Source: Acidobacteriaceae bacterium | GTDB taxonomy: Bacteria > Acidobacteriota > Terriglobia > Terriglobales > Acidobacteriaceae | Length of the DNA stretch: 64,000 nt | Direction: 5' to 3' | Assembly: GCA_003151335.1 (NCBI GenBank) | Contig: PLXE01000040.1 | Span: 1-64,000, forward strand | Shown here: positions 49,305-57,202 of the stretch, piece after piece | Layout of the letters: the number at the start of each line of letters is the position of its first letter | Numbering within the stretch: the first letter of the stretch is position 1 | The notes under the pieces: generated by a model | Databases searched by the model: none | Seen by the model: only the letters and a program-made list of their open reading frames with translations | Told to the model about the DNA's origin: nothing | Position numbers and translations under genes: made by a program

Positions 49305-49668
49305 AGTATGGGTGACTGCCGACGGTGCAGAAGGGTTCTTTCGCCGGGCGCGGGAACACGCTCGCAAGCTCGATCGCGGCGAACCGATCGCGCCCGAGAT
49401 TACCGTGACGTTCGAGGATGTGAGAGACATGTTGAGAGTGCTGTCGGCAGAGCGCGTCCGTCTTCTGCGCGTGGCCAGGGAAAAGGCAGTTCCTGTTTCT
49501 GACCTTGCGAATGGATTGCAGCGAGATACCCGGGCGGTAAGTCGCGATGTCGATTTACTGGAGTCGTTCGGCTTGCTGCGAACGCGTTACGAGAGGAATC
49601 CAGGACATGGCAGGCGCCGAATCGTCGAGCCTTGTGCAGCGAACTACCGACTGCTGGCTGCAATCTGA
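49288..49668 (+). CDS. HTH-domain antitoxin partner (HVO_A0114-like)
   Basis: A 126-residue DNA-binding protein. The middle and C-terminal part is a winged helix: VRLLRVAREKAVPVSDLANG, RDTRAVSRDVDLLESFGLL, then RIVEPCAANYRLLA. This resembles the HVO_A0114 family often paired with DUF6516/TumE toxins. Its start codon lies inside the toxin gene end, and it has a G-rich site (GGAGGCGCGAGG) upstream. It probably represses the pair and neutralises the toxin. Confidence 0.65.
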   Translation: MKRNTKVWVTADGAEGFFRRAREHARKLDRGEPIAPEITVTFEDVRDMLRVLSAERVRLLRVAREKAVPVSDLANGLQRDTRAVSRDVDLLESFGLLRTRYERNPGHGRRRIVEPCAANYRLLAAI

Positions 49669-49718
49669 CGGAAGGCTCTGTAATCCGTCGCTAGGAGCCG
49701 ATAAGTTCCCTTCGCTGG

Positions 49719-50774
49719 TTACGCTAACACCCTGATCAGCGGCTTTTGCTTGGCAGTGACTTCGCCGATTTCTACGGCGTCGATTGCTGAGTTTCGCAAG
49801 GCTGCAACCAATCGCTCAGCATCCTTTTCCGCGACCGAGATCAACAATCCTCCCGCCGTCTGCGGATCGAAGAGCAGTGTGCGAATCTCTTCCGGCACGC
49901 CGTCATCAAACTCGACACAACTCTCGGCGAAGCTGCGGTTCGCCTTCAGGCCGCCGGGAACGTATCCGGCGCGAACGCATTCCAGGGCGCCTTCCAGCAG
50001 GGGCACGCGCGAGGCATGAATTCGCAGGCTAACGCCCGAGCCGATGGCCATCTCGCGCGCATGACCGATCAGGCCGAAGCCGGTGACGTCGGTCATGCCA
50101 TGCACCTCGTAGCCGGGCGGTGAAGTCACTATCTCTGCCGCACGCTTGTTCAGGGTGGTCATGGAGCGCACCGCGTCGCGAACCCATGCGGCCTCGGCTT
50201 TGCCCCGTTTGATCGCCGTCGAGATCACGCCCGTGCCGATCGCCTTGGTAAAGACGAGCCGATCACCGGCCTTCGCGCCACTGTTGGCCAGCACCTGTTG
50301 CGGATGAATCGTTCCGGTCACGGCGTAGCCGAGCTTGATCTCTTCGTCGCGAATGCTGTGCCCGCCGATCACGGTACAGTGGGCCTCGATCATCTTCGAG
50401 AGGCCACCGGCCAGCATCTCTTCCAGCACTTTGAGGTCGCCGCTGTCGGGAAAGCAAACCAGTGTCAGCGCGCTGATCGGCCGCCCGCCCATGGCATACA
50501 CGTCGCTAAGCGCGTTGGTGGCCGCGATCTGTCCGAAGACGTAGGGATCGTCAACGATGGGGGTAAAAAAATCTACAGTTTGGACGAGCGCCAGCTCCGG
50601 CGTGAGTTGATACACGCCGGCGTCGTCGGCTGTTTCGAAGCCGATGAGCACGTTGGGATCGTGTTGCCGGGCTAATTTCCCAAGCACTGAGTCCAGCACC
50701 GCCGGACTTAGCTTGCTGGCTCAACCCGCGGCTTTCACCATCTCCGTGAGGCGCGTTGTCTTGACAGTGGACAT
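49719..50774 (-). CDS. selD: selenophosphate synthetase, selenoprotein form with in-frame UGA
   Basis: Makes selenophosphate from selenide and ATP for selenocysteine or selenouridine. The gene begins at ATG 50774 (MSTVKTTRLTEMVKAAG), then reads a UGA at 50723-50721, then ASKLSPAVLDSVLGKL. The UGA occupies the catalytic Cys/Sec position, three residues before the conserved lysine (U18, K21; compare GCGCK in E. coli). Downstream, GGHSIRDEEIKLGYAVTG and DVTGFGLIGHA are typical and the frame is undamaged to the stop (351 residues). The family conserved start would be lost if translation began at the in-frame GTG 50699 after the UGA. selA, selB and tRNA-Sec are not in the window. Confidence 0.9.
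50693..50719 (-). promoter_or_regulatory. candidate SECIS-like hairpin after the selD UGA
   Basis: Beginning one base after the UGA, CCAGCA (50719-50714) pairs with TGCTGG (50698-50693). Two further G-C pairs (50712-50711 with 50702-50701) close an eight-base loop TAAGTCCG that holds a G-U step, as bacterial SECIS loops do. The stem is short, and the distance from UGA to the loop (about 11-17 bases) is on the low side, so this is a suggestion only. Confidence 0.45.
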
Positions 50775-50825
50775 GCAGGTTCATTCTAGCAACCAGGGGG
50801 CGGTTAGCGGTTGGCCTCTGGAATT

Positions 50826-50975
50826 GTCATTACGAGCGAAGCGAGGAATCTGCTGTTGTTTGCGTCTGGGACGATGGCGGGAAACAGCAGATCCCTCACG
50901 GCCTAAACTTTACCCTAACAAGCGCAAAAACGGCGCTCGTGGGGACCCCGGTTCGGCCGTTCGTGATGACAACTT
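50826..50975. repeat. nested inverted-repeat element (MITE-like, repeat A ends)
   Basis: Outer arms TTGTCATTACGAGCG (50824-50838) and CGTTCGTGATGACAA (about 50959-50973) match at 13 of 15 positions. Inner arms GGAATCTGCTGTT and AACAGCAGATCCC also pair. The inner motif is the end sequence shared with the copies at 25610-25739 and 17809-17850. It lies between the selD start and the DUF2393-like gene. Arm positions are exact to a few bases. Confidence 0.65.
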
Positions 50976-51011
50976 CTAAACTACGAAACGAAGTGCTGAC
51001 GGCCAACTGCC

Positions 51012-51518
51012 CTACTTCAGCTTTAAATTCACCAACTGGATCTCAGGGTAGCTCCGATTCCAGTCGGCGGAGATGTGCTCCAGGGTCACACGGACCGTCT
51101 TGGTCTGGCCCGGAGCAATCGGCGAGCGGCCCAGGTCCACCAAGTCGGGATATCCGCCCATCTGGTTTTCCGCCAGCACGTGCAGCGGCAGGGTCTCGGT
51201 CTGCACCACCTGGTCCAAGGTGTTCTTGAACACCGCCTTCATGTCGGCGCCGACCAACGCTCTGTCGCCCGTGTTTGTGACATTCACATCGAGATAGGTG
51301 ACCGTGCCTCCGACATAGTTTTCCGCAGCGCTCAGCTTGGGATTGGAGAGCTGCAGCTTGGCCGCATAAGGATTGGTCTGCGGGCCGGTTGGTGCGTGGC
51401 TGCGCGTGAGGGCGACGATGATTGCAATGACCGCCAGCACGGCAATCAGGCCCATAACGATAGGCATCCAGTTGCGCTGCTGCGCGGGAGGCTGGGCGGG
51501 AGCAAAGAGGTCGGCCAT
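51012..51518 (-). CDS. single-span membrane protein, DUF2393-like
   Basis: A 168-residue protein: a short Pro/Gln-rich cytoplasmic start, one membrane helix (WMPIVMGLIAVLAVIAIIVA) and an extracytoplasmic beta-rich domain (about 50-165) with YVGGTVTYLDVNVTNTGDRA, VFKNTLDQVVQTETLPL and LEHISADWN. It resembles DUF2393/FxLYD-type domains that bind or hold envelope components. The start at 51518 (MADLF) fits better than the upstream frame. Function unknown. Confidence 0.6.
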   Translation of the reverse strand: MADLFAPAQPPAQQRNWMPIVMGLIAVLAVIAIIVALTRSHAPTGPQTNPYAAKLQLSNPKLSAAENYVGGTVTYLDVNVTNTGDRALVGADMKAVFKNTLDQVVQTETLPLHVLAENQMGGYPDLVDLGRSPIAPGQTKTVRVTLEHISADWNRSYPEIQLVNLKLK

Positions 51519-52348
51519 GGCTGTCAAGATTTTACTCCGGCCAGGTTCCCATCTCGCACTCGCCAGGCACGGTCGGGTGGCGGACAAAGAGATGCAGGCC
51601 GGAATGACATTCCGGCCTGCAGGTTGATTTCAGGTGCAGTTGGGAGTTGCGGAATGTAATCCACAGACGGGGGAGGACTGTGAATCAAAAAAGAATCCCG
51701 AGGGCTATGTTGGGCCGTTGTTCTCGACCAGCGACTTGCATTAAGTTCCTGCTGAACCATGCGACTGGTACTGGCGTACGCAGGGCATGTTCAACTTGAA
51801 GTTTGGGCTCGTCACCAGCCGGAATGACCGCTCAACGCCTCGGGATTCCGTCTTGCCCTTGACCGGTTTCGCGTTTTCCTCAGCCAGCAGTCGCTGCCTA
51901 CCGTAGTAGTTCTTCTGCCTCCGCTCCCGAAGAAGCAGGCGCAGTGAACTCGCTTCAGCCTTTAGTCTCTGCCGACTTGGAACAACTGCAAAACCGTCAA
52001 GGAACGAGTGTCTTTTTACTCCTGCCGCGGCAGATGTCAACAATTTTTTCGCAACTTTATCTCCTCTGTTTTCAATCGAGTGCAGCTCGTCCACAGAGGC
52101 ATGCCGAATTTTTGTGCAACCCTGAAAACCAAGCTTGGCGATGGGCAATTTGGGACGCTAATTTCGCGGATTTCGCCAAATGGAAAACTTCGCTCGCGGT
52201 GACGGTGACTGCGCGCGGAACTGTGAAAATCTGGCAAGAAGCATGTCCCGTGCGGGATACGCTCAATTTGGATTTTCACTTAAGCGACTGCGCCGATCAA
52301 CCGCCCAGCGTGACACCACTCTCACCGCCATTTGTTACCATCGCCAGC
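51519..52348. other. 830-base region without a recognisable gene
   Basis: Contains a perfect 13-bp palindrome (GCAGGCCGGAATG at 51594-51606 and CATTCCGGCCTGC at 51608-51620). Several medium-length frames (such as 51741-52148, minus) have no family features. The frame upstream of the ABC ATPase is open but lacks ATPase-like sequence before 52349. The sequence is less GC-rich between 52000 and 52330. Confidence 0.45.
51594..51620. repeat. perfect 27-base palindrome
   Basis: GCAGGCCGGAATG and CATTCCGGCCTGC, 13-bp arms around one A. There is no T-run after it, so I do not call it a terminator. It may be a repeat-element end, or a site that forms a cruciform. Confidence 0.55.
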
Positions 52349-53149
52349 ATGCCTCTGCTGGAAGCCCGCCACCTCACCAAGACCTTCAGCTCCGGTCAAA
52401 CCATGTTTGGAGCCGGGACTACCGGGCAGGTGCGTGCCGTCAACGACGTGTCGCTGGCGATCGAGGCCGGCGAAACGCTGGGGCTGGTCGGCGAATCCGG
52501 CTCCGGCAAGAGCACCTTGGGACGGATGCTGTTGCGGCTCGTCGAAGCCGACTCAGGTGAGGTGTTCTTCGATGGGCATGACGTATTGCGCGCCGGGGGA
52601 GCTCAACTCCGTCACTTGCGTCGCGACATGCAGATCATCTTCCAGGACCCGTTCGGCTCACTCGATCCCCGCATGACGGTCGAGCAGATTGTCTGCGAGC
52701 CCATGGCCATCCATGGAATCGACGGCCGTGCCGACCGCCGCCAACGGGCAGCCGAGGCGATGCGGGCCGTGGGAATGGATGCCTCAGCCCTCGGGCGCTA
52801 TCCGCATGAATTCAGCGGGGGGCAGCGCCAACGCGTCGGCATCGCGCGGGCCCTGGTTTTGCGGCCGCGATTCATCGTCGCCGACGAGCCGGTTTCCGCG
52901 CTCGATGTAAGCGTCGGCGCGCAGATTGTCAATCTGCTGAAGCAACTGCAGCGCGACTTCTCGCTGACCTACCTCTTCATCTCTCATTCGATGCCCATCG
53001 TGCGCTATCTGGCGAACCGCATCGCGGTCATGCAGCGCGGAGAGTTGGTCGAAGTTGGCGCCACGGAGCAGATCACAACTGCGCCGCAGCATCCCTACAC
53101 GCGCAGTCTGCTGGCAGCCACTCCGGAGATTGAATTCAGCTCGCGCTGA
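52349..53149 (+). CDS. oligopeptide/dipeptide-type ABC transporter ATPase (OppF/DppF-like)
   Basis: A 266-residue ATPase with Walker A GLVGESGSGKSTLGRM, signature FSGGQRQRVGIARAL, Walker B FIVADEPVSALD and the oligopeptide-specific ending TTAPQHPYTRSLLAATP. The start at ATG 52349 (MPLLEARHLTKTF) begins the domain exactly. No permease, binding protein or OppD-like partner is adjacent, so it is an orphan; the partners may be elsewhere. Confidence 0.93.
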   Translation: MPLLEARHLTKTFSSGQTMFGAGTTGQVRAVNDVSLAIEAGETLGLVGESGSGKSTLGRMLLRLVEADSGEVFFDGHDVLRAGGAQLRHLRRDMQIIFQDPFGSLDPRMTVEQIVCEPMAIHGIDGRADRRQRAAEAMRAVGMDASALGRYPHEFSGGQRQRVGIARALVLRPRFIVADEPVSALDVSVGAQIVNLLKQLQRDFSLTYLFISHSMPIVRYLANRIAVMQRGELVEVGATEQITTAPQHPYTRSLLAATPEIEFSSR

Positions 53150-53205
53150 AGGCGACCGTCTACAAAGCCGGTTCGAACTATTACACTCTGAGAGGGGGTG
53201 CGGCG

Positions 53206-53793
53206 ATGATGCGGCATATGCTTTTTCTACTTCTGCTGAGTTCGACATTATGGGCGCAACGCGCTGGCGGGCAACTTAGTGCGTCGGCCCAGGGCGGGCA
53301 AAGTCAGGCAGACACTGCGGGGCAAGCCGCGCCGCGGCCATCGCCTGGCGAAGCGGACGACGATCTGGCGCAAATGCGAACCGACCTCAACCACATGGAG
53401 AGTCTGCTCAACAACATGAGCAGCGAGATCACCTTTCTGCGAGACCAGAACCTGCAAATCCTGCTGAACAGCAACGCTCGCATGTGGACGATCCTGATTC
53501 GCGACCTGCGGCTGCAGATCGATCGCGAGCAGCAGCGCCGCACCGGCAAAAAGACGCCGTCCGCAGCAGAGCGCCAGGTTCCACAGGTCAAGCCGCCTCT
53601 TTTTTTAGGATTCCAAAACCGGAGCGGCTCCCGCTCTAGAGTTTGCAGCCGAACAGTCTGCACACCTAATTGTGATGGGAGTTCAGGGAGTAGGGGCTTT
53701 GGCTTCGCAAGCCAGCCGTCTTGGTTCGATTGCTCACGAGGTAATCTCACGCTCGCCCTGTCGAGTTCTTACGACCGGCGTGAGGAAAGGTAG
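53206..53793 (+). CDS. secreted coiled-coil protein with non-homologous C-terminal tail
   Basis: Signal peptide (MLFLLLLSSTLWAQ), a Gly/Ser/Ala-rich linker, then a helical coiled coil (about 50-115: LAQMRTDLNHMESLLNNMSS, TFLRDQNLQILLNSNARMWT) ending RRTGKKTPSA. The tail from about residue 140 (GSRSRVCSRTVC onward) is a cysteine- and serine-rich reading of DNA that in another frame encodes a universal stress protein end. The tail is thus probably an artefact of a fusion or deletion, and the natural protein is shorter. Function unknown. Confidence 0.6.
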   Translation: MMRHMLFLLLLSSTLWAQRAGGQLSASAQGGQSQADTAGQAAPRPSPGEADDDLAQMRTDLNHMESLLNNMSSEITFLRDQNLQILLNSNARMWTILIRDLRLQIDREQQRRTGKKTPSAAERQVPQVKPPLFLGFQNRSGSRSRVCSRTVCTPNCDGSSGSRGFGFASQPSWFDCSRGNLTLALSSSYDRREER

Positions 53794-53823
53794 TCCGGTT
53801 ACCGATTTCGCCTCAGATCGCTG
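53622..53823 (+). pseudogene. C-terminal remnant of a universal stress protein (UspA)
   Basis: A frame other than that of the secreted protein gene reads ALEFAAEQSAHLIVMGVQGV, then ASRLGSIAHEVISRSPCRVL. This is the C-terminal half of UspA domains, including the ATP-binding-type GxGSIAHxV segment. The N-terminal half is missing and no start remains. The remnant overlaps the 3' part of the secreted coiled-coil gene. Confidence 0.75.
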
Positions 53824-53977
53824 ACACCAATTGACTGGAAGAGACCACCCCGCTAGCTCCGTAGGCTGCGCTAAGTACGCCGGTCACCCTCTGCTGTGCG
53901 GACGATCACTGTGCCACAGGACGACTTTCATAGAACATAGAAGGTTGGATTCCTATCAAGAACTTGAGGAGAGGATT

Positions 53978-55342
53978 ATGCCGGAGAGCGTAGTGAGTGA
54001 GCCGATCGAAGTAGGTACAGAAGTACGTCAATCGGCGCCCAGGCAACTCCCAAAGAAGTCGACCAAAGCATTCAATTCATTTCAGATCGCACAAGAGCAG
54101 TTCGACAAGGTAGCCGAATACCTCGGCTTGGATCCGGCCACCCGGGACCTCCTGCGCTACCCGTTGCGGGAGTTCCATTTTGCCATCCCGGTGCGAATGG
54201 ACGACGGCGCGGTGAAAGTTTTCCGCGGTTTCCGCGTGCAACACAACGACGCGCGTGGGCCGGGGAAGGGTGGTATCCGTTTCCATCCGCAGGAGACCAT
54301 TGACACGGTCCGGGCGCTGTCGATGTGGATGACGTGGAAGTGCGCGGTGGTGGATATTCCGTTGGGCGGAGCAAAGGGCGGTGTCATTTGCGATCCTCAC
54401 AACCTCAGTTTGCGTGAGCAGGAGCAGATTTGCCGTGGCTGGGTGCGCCAGGTGGCAAAGAACGTCGGTCCGCTTACCGATGTGCCGGCGCCGGATGTCA
54501 TGACCAACGCCCAACACATGCTCTGGATACTCGACGAGTTCGAACAGATCCATGGTGGCCGTTATCCTGGCTTCATCACTGGCAAGCCCGTCGGCATGGG
54601 CGGGTCGCTCGGCCGGACCGAGGCGACGGGTTACGGCGTCGTGTTTACTCTGCGAGAAGCTCTTAAGGAATTGGGTATTCACCCGGAGAACACCACGGCC
54701 AGCGTCCAGGGATTTGGCAATGTGTCCCAGTACGCGATCGAACTTTACCAGCGGCTGGGAGGCCGGGTAATCGCCGTCTCCTGTTGGGACCAGGAGGACC
54801 AATGCGCTTACACGTATCGCAAGATGGACGGAGTCGATCTCAGTCAGCTTCTGTCGATCACCGACCGTTTCGGGGGGATCAACAAGCAAAAAGCGAAGGT
54901 CCTGGGCTACCAACTGCTGCCCGGCGAGGCGTGGCTTGAGCAAAATGTCGAGATCCTGATTCCGGCGGCGATGGAAAACCAGATTACCGGCGATAACGTT
55001 GGCAAAATAAGCCCCCGCGTGCGGATAATCGTAGAGGGTGCCAACGGTCCGACAACCCCGGAGGCCGATGTTCAGATCAAGGAACGCGGCATCCTGCTGA
55101 TTCCGGACTTCCTGGCCAATGCGGGTGGCGTGACTTGCAGCTATTTCGAGCAGGTCCAGAGCAACATGAACTACTTCTGGGAGAAGGACGAGGTGCTGGG
55201 AAAGCTCGACCTCAAGATGACCTCGGCTTACTTCGCGGTTTCGGAACTGGCGCATCGTGAGAAGCTGTCCATGCGCGATGCGGCCTACGCGATTGCCATC
55301 GGCCGAGTGGCCAAAGCCTGCCACGACCGCGGCTGGGTGTAA
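53978..55342 (+). CDS. gdhA: glutamate dehydrogenase (Glu/Leu/Phe/Val family)
   Basis: Oxidatively deaminates glutamate (or the reverse). A 454-residue protein with the dimerisation domain, VDIPLGGAKGGVICDP containing the catalytic lysine, and a Rossmann domain with VQGFGNVSQYAIELYQRLG. It ends AYAIAIGRVAKACHDRGW, typical of the family. ATG 53978 has GAGGAGAGG just upstream; the frame extends upstream to 53831 without family character. The next two genes follow within 75 bases on the same strand. Confidence 0.93.
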   Translation: MPESVVSEPIEVGTEVRQSAPRQLPKKSTKAFNSFQIAQEQFDKVAEYLGLDPATRDLLRYPLREFHFAIPVRMDDGAVKVFRGFRVQHNDARGPGKGGIRFHPQETIDTVRALSMWMTWKCAVVDIPLGGAKGGVICDPHNLSLREQEQICRGWVRQVAKNVGPLTDVPAPDVMTNAQHMLWILDEFEQIHGGRYPGFITGKPVGMGGSLGRTEATGYGVVFTLREALKELGIHPENTTASVQGFGNVSQYAIELYQRLGGRVIAVSCWDQEDQCAYTYRKMDGVDLSQLLSITDRFGGINKQKAKVLGYQLLPGEAWLEQNVEILIPAAMENQITGDNVGKISPRVRIIVEGANGPTTPEADVQIKERGILLIPDFLANAGGVTCSYFEQVQSNMNYFWEKDEVLGKLDLKMTSAYFAVSELAHREKLSMRDAAYAIAIGRVAKACHDRGWV

Positions 55343-55417
55343 CGCTGCGGCCGCCGCGACTGTGCCCTTTCGATGATGGGGCGCGCCGCGTCGGCTATGA
55401 CGGCGCCGGAGGCAGCA

Positions 55418-57202
55418 ATGAGCGATCTTAAAACTGTGGTTGCGGAGCTTCCCGCGTTCGACCGGCATTTCTGGGACGGCACCTTTCGCTTCACGCGGAT
55501 CGGAACGGGAGCCTTGGGAGGGAAAGCCAGCGGACTGGCCTTCGCCAAGGACCTGCTGGCTGAAACTATTGACGCCTTCGCTTTCCCGGACATTGACGTC
55601 AATATTCCCACCATGGCCGTCATCGCGACGGACTGCTTCGACGAATTCATCGCGCGGAACCGCCTCGGGGAATTGCGCGTTGACGGGCTGCCGGACGACC
55701 ACATCGCACATGCCTTTCAACAGGCCGATCTTCCTGTAGAGTTATTGGGTGATCTCCGCGCCTTGATCGAGCAAGTCAAGACTCCTTTGGCAATCCGATC
55801 GTCCAGCCTGCTGGAAGATGCCCTGAATCGGCCGTTCGCTGGCGTTTACGGGACCAAGATGATCCCGAACAACCAGTTTGATTCTGACACCCGTTTCCGG
55901 CGACTGACTGAAGCCATCAAGTTTGTTTACGCTTCCACCTACTTCCGGGAAGCACGAGACTACATCAAGACAACCGGTCGCGATCCAAGCGAAGAGAAGA
56001 TGGCCGTAATCATCCAGGAAGTGGTCGGCAGGCGGCATGGCGATCGCTTCTATCCCGATTTGTCGGGGGTGGCGCGCTCCTACAACTTTTATCCGACAGG
56101 GCCAGCTCTTCCTGAGGAAGGTGTGGCCAGCCTGGCACTAGGTCTTGGTAAGACAATTGTTGACGGCGGAATGTCCTGGACATTCTCGCCGGCTTATCCC
56201 AAAAAACCGCCACCGTTTGGCTCGGTGCAGGAAATGCTTCGCGGCACGCAGACCGAGTTCTGGGCGGTCAACATGGGCAAGCCGCCCGCGTACGATCCCG
56301 TCAGCGAGACTGAGTACCTGGTGACAGCGAGCTTGAAGGAGGCCGAGGCTGACGACGCGCTCCGCTTCCTGGCTTCGACCTTTGACCCGGCGCGCGATCG
56401 CGTAGTCCCCGGCTTGGGCGCGCATGGTCCCCGCATCCTCGACTTCGCTCCCCTGTTAGTGTTAGAGCAGTTCCCGATCAACCATCTGATCAAAGCGCTG
56501 CTCGCCACGGCCGAGCACGGACTCGGCGCCAACGTCGAGATTGAATTCGCAGTGACCATCCAGGAAAGAGATGAACCAACCCGGGCGCGACTGGGATTTC
56601 TGCAGGTCCGTCCCATGGTCGTATCAGAGCAGATCGTGAACGTTAGCGCCGAGGACCTCTCCGATCCGAATGCGATCCTGGCGTCCGACGCGGTGATGGG
56701 CAACGGTATTGCCGAGGATATTCAGGACATCGTCTTCGTCCGGCCGGAACACTTCTCGCCCATGCAAACACCCGTGATCGCGCAGCAATTGGACCTGATC
56801 AATCAGCAGCTCTCGGAACAACACCGGCCATTCCTGCTGATTGGTTTTGGCCGCTGGGGCAGCTCTCATCCCTCACTGGGCATTCCAGTGGTCTGGAGTC
56901 AGATATCAGGAGCACGGGCAATCGTTGAAGCTACGCTGCCAGAGATGAACGTGGAGCTCAGTCAAGGTTCGCATTTCTTTCATAATTTATCGAGCTTTCG
57001 CACTAGCTACTTCATGGTGCGCCATGACGGAGGCTTTGCCATCGATTGGGAGTGGTTGAACCGCCAGCCGATCGTGCAAGAAACTGAATTTGTTCGCCAC
57101 GTGCGCCCTACCGGTACACTGACAGTTCGTGTCGATGGCCGCTCCAGGCGCGGGGTTGTGCTGTCAGTCGGGCGAATGCAAGCGGACGAGAAGGAGACAT
57201 GA
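55418..57202 (+). CDS. PEP synthase-like protein: PPDK_N ATP-grasp domain with extra C-terminal module
   Basis: A 594-residue protein with the ATP/pyruvate-binding domain of PEP synthase and PPDK: GALGGKASGLAFAKDL (about 30-46) and LAIRSSSLLEDALNRPFAGV (about 122-140). MAVIIQEVVGRR follows. It has no phosphohistidine swivel domain (no TSCH-like motif) and no PEP/pyruvate barrel. The C-terminal portion carries LIGFGRWGSSHPSLGIPVVW and GSHFFHNLSSF, a module also present in the next gene. GGAGG precedes ATG 55418. The last bases overlap the next gene (ATGA). Catalytic role unknown. Confidence 0.85.
   Translation: MSDLKTVVAELPAFDRHFWDGTFRFTRIGTGALGGKASGLAFAKDLLAETIDAFAFPDIDVNIPTMAVIATDCFDEFIARNRLGELRVDGLPDDHIAHAFQQADLPVELLGDLRALIEQVKTPLAIRSSSLLEDALNRPFAGVYGTKMIPNNQFDSDTRFRRLTEAIKFVYASTYFREARDYIKTTGRDPSEEKMAVIIQEVVGRRHGDRFYPDLSGVARSYNFYPTGPALPEEGVASLALGLGKTIVDGGMSWTFSPAYPKKPPPFGSVQEMLRGTQTEFWAVNMGKPPAYDPVSETEYLVTASLKEAEADDALRFLASTFDPARDRVVPGLGAHGPRILDFAPLLVLEQFPINHLIKALLATAEHGLGANVEIEFAVTIQERDEPTRARLGFLQVRPMVVSEQIVNVSAEDLSDPNAILASDAVMGNGIAEDIQDIVFVRPEHFSPMQTPVIAQQLDLINQQLSEQHRPFLLIGFGRWGSSHPSLGIPVVWSQISGARAIVEATLPEMNVELSQGSHFFHNLSSFRTSYFMVRHDGGFAIDWEWLNRQPIVQETEFVRHVRPTGTLTVRVDGRSRRGVVLSVGRMQADEKET

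Noticed and set aside
49719-50699. SelD starting at GTG 50699
   Set aside because: This start lacks the N-terminal glycine-rich active-site part; the conserved sequence continues upstream through a UGA codon, which is better read as selenocysteine.
51741-52148. 135-codon minus-strand gene
   Set aside because: Its composition and sequence show no domain, and no ribosome-binding site is evident.
51944-52348. N-terminal extension of the OppF-like ATPase
   Set aside because: The domain starts exactly at ATG 52349; the upstream open frame has no ABC-type sequence.
53831-53977. N-terminal extension of glutamate dehydrogenase
   Set aside because: The extra residues are unlike the family and ATG 53978 has a strong ribosome-binding site.
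54077-55720. 547-codon frame opposite glutamate dehydrogenase and the first PPDK_N gene
   Set aside because: It is a shadow of two well-conserved plus-strand genes in GC-rich DNA and has no family features.
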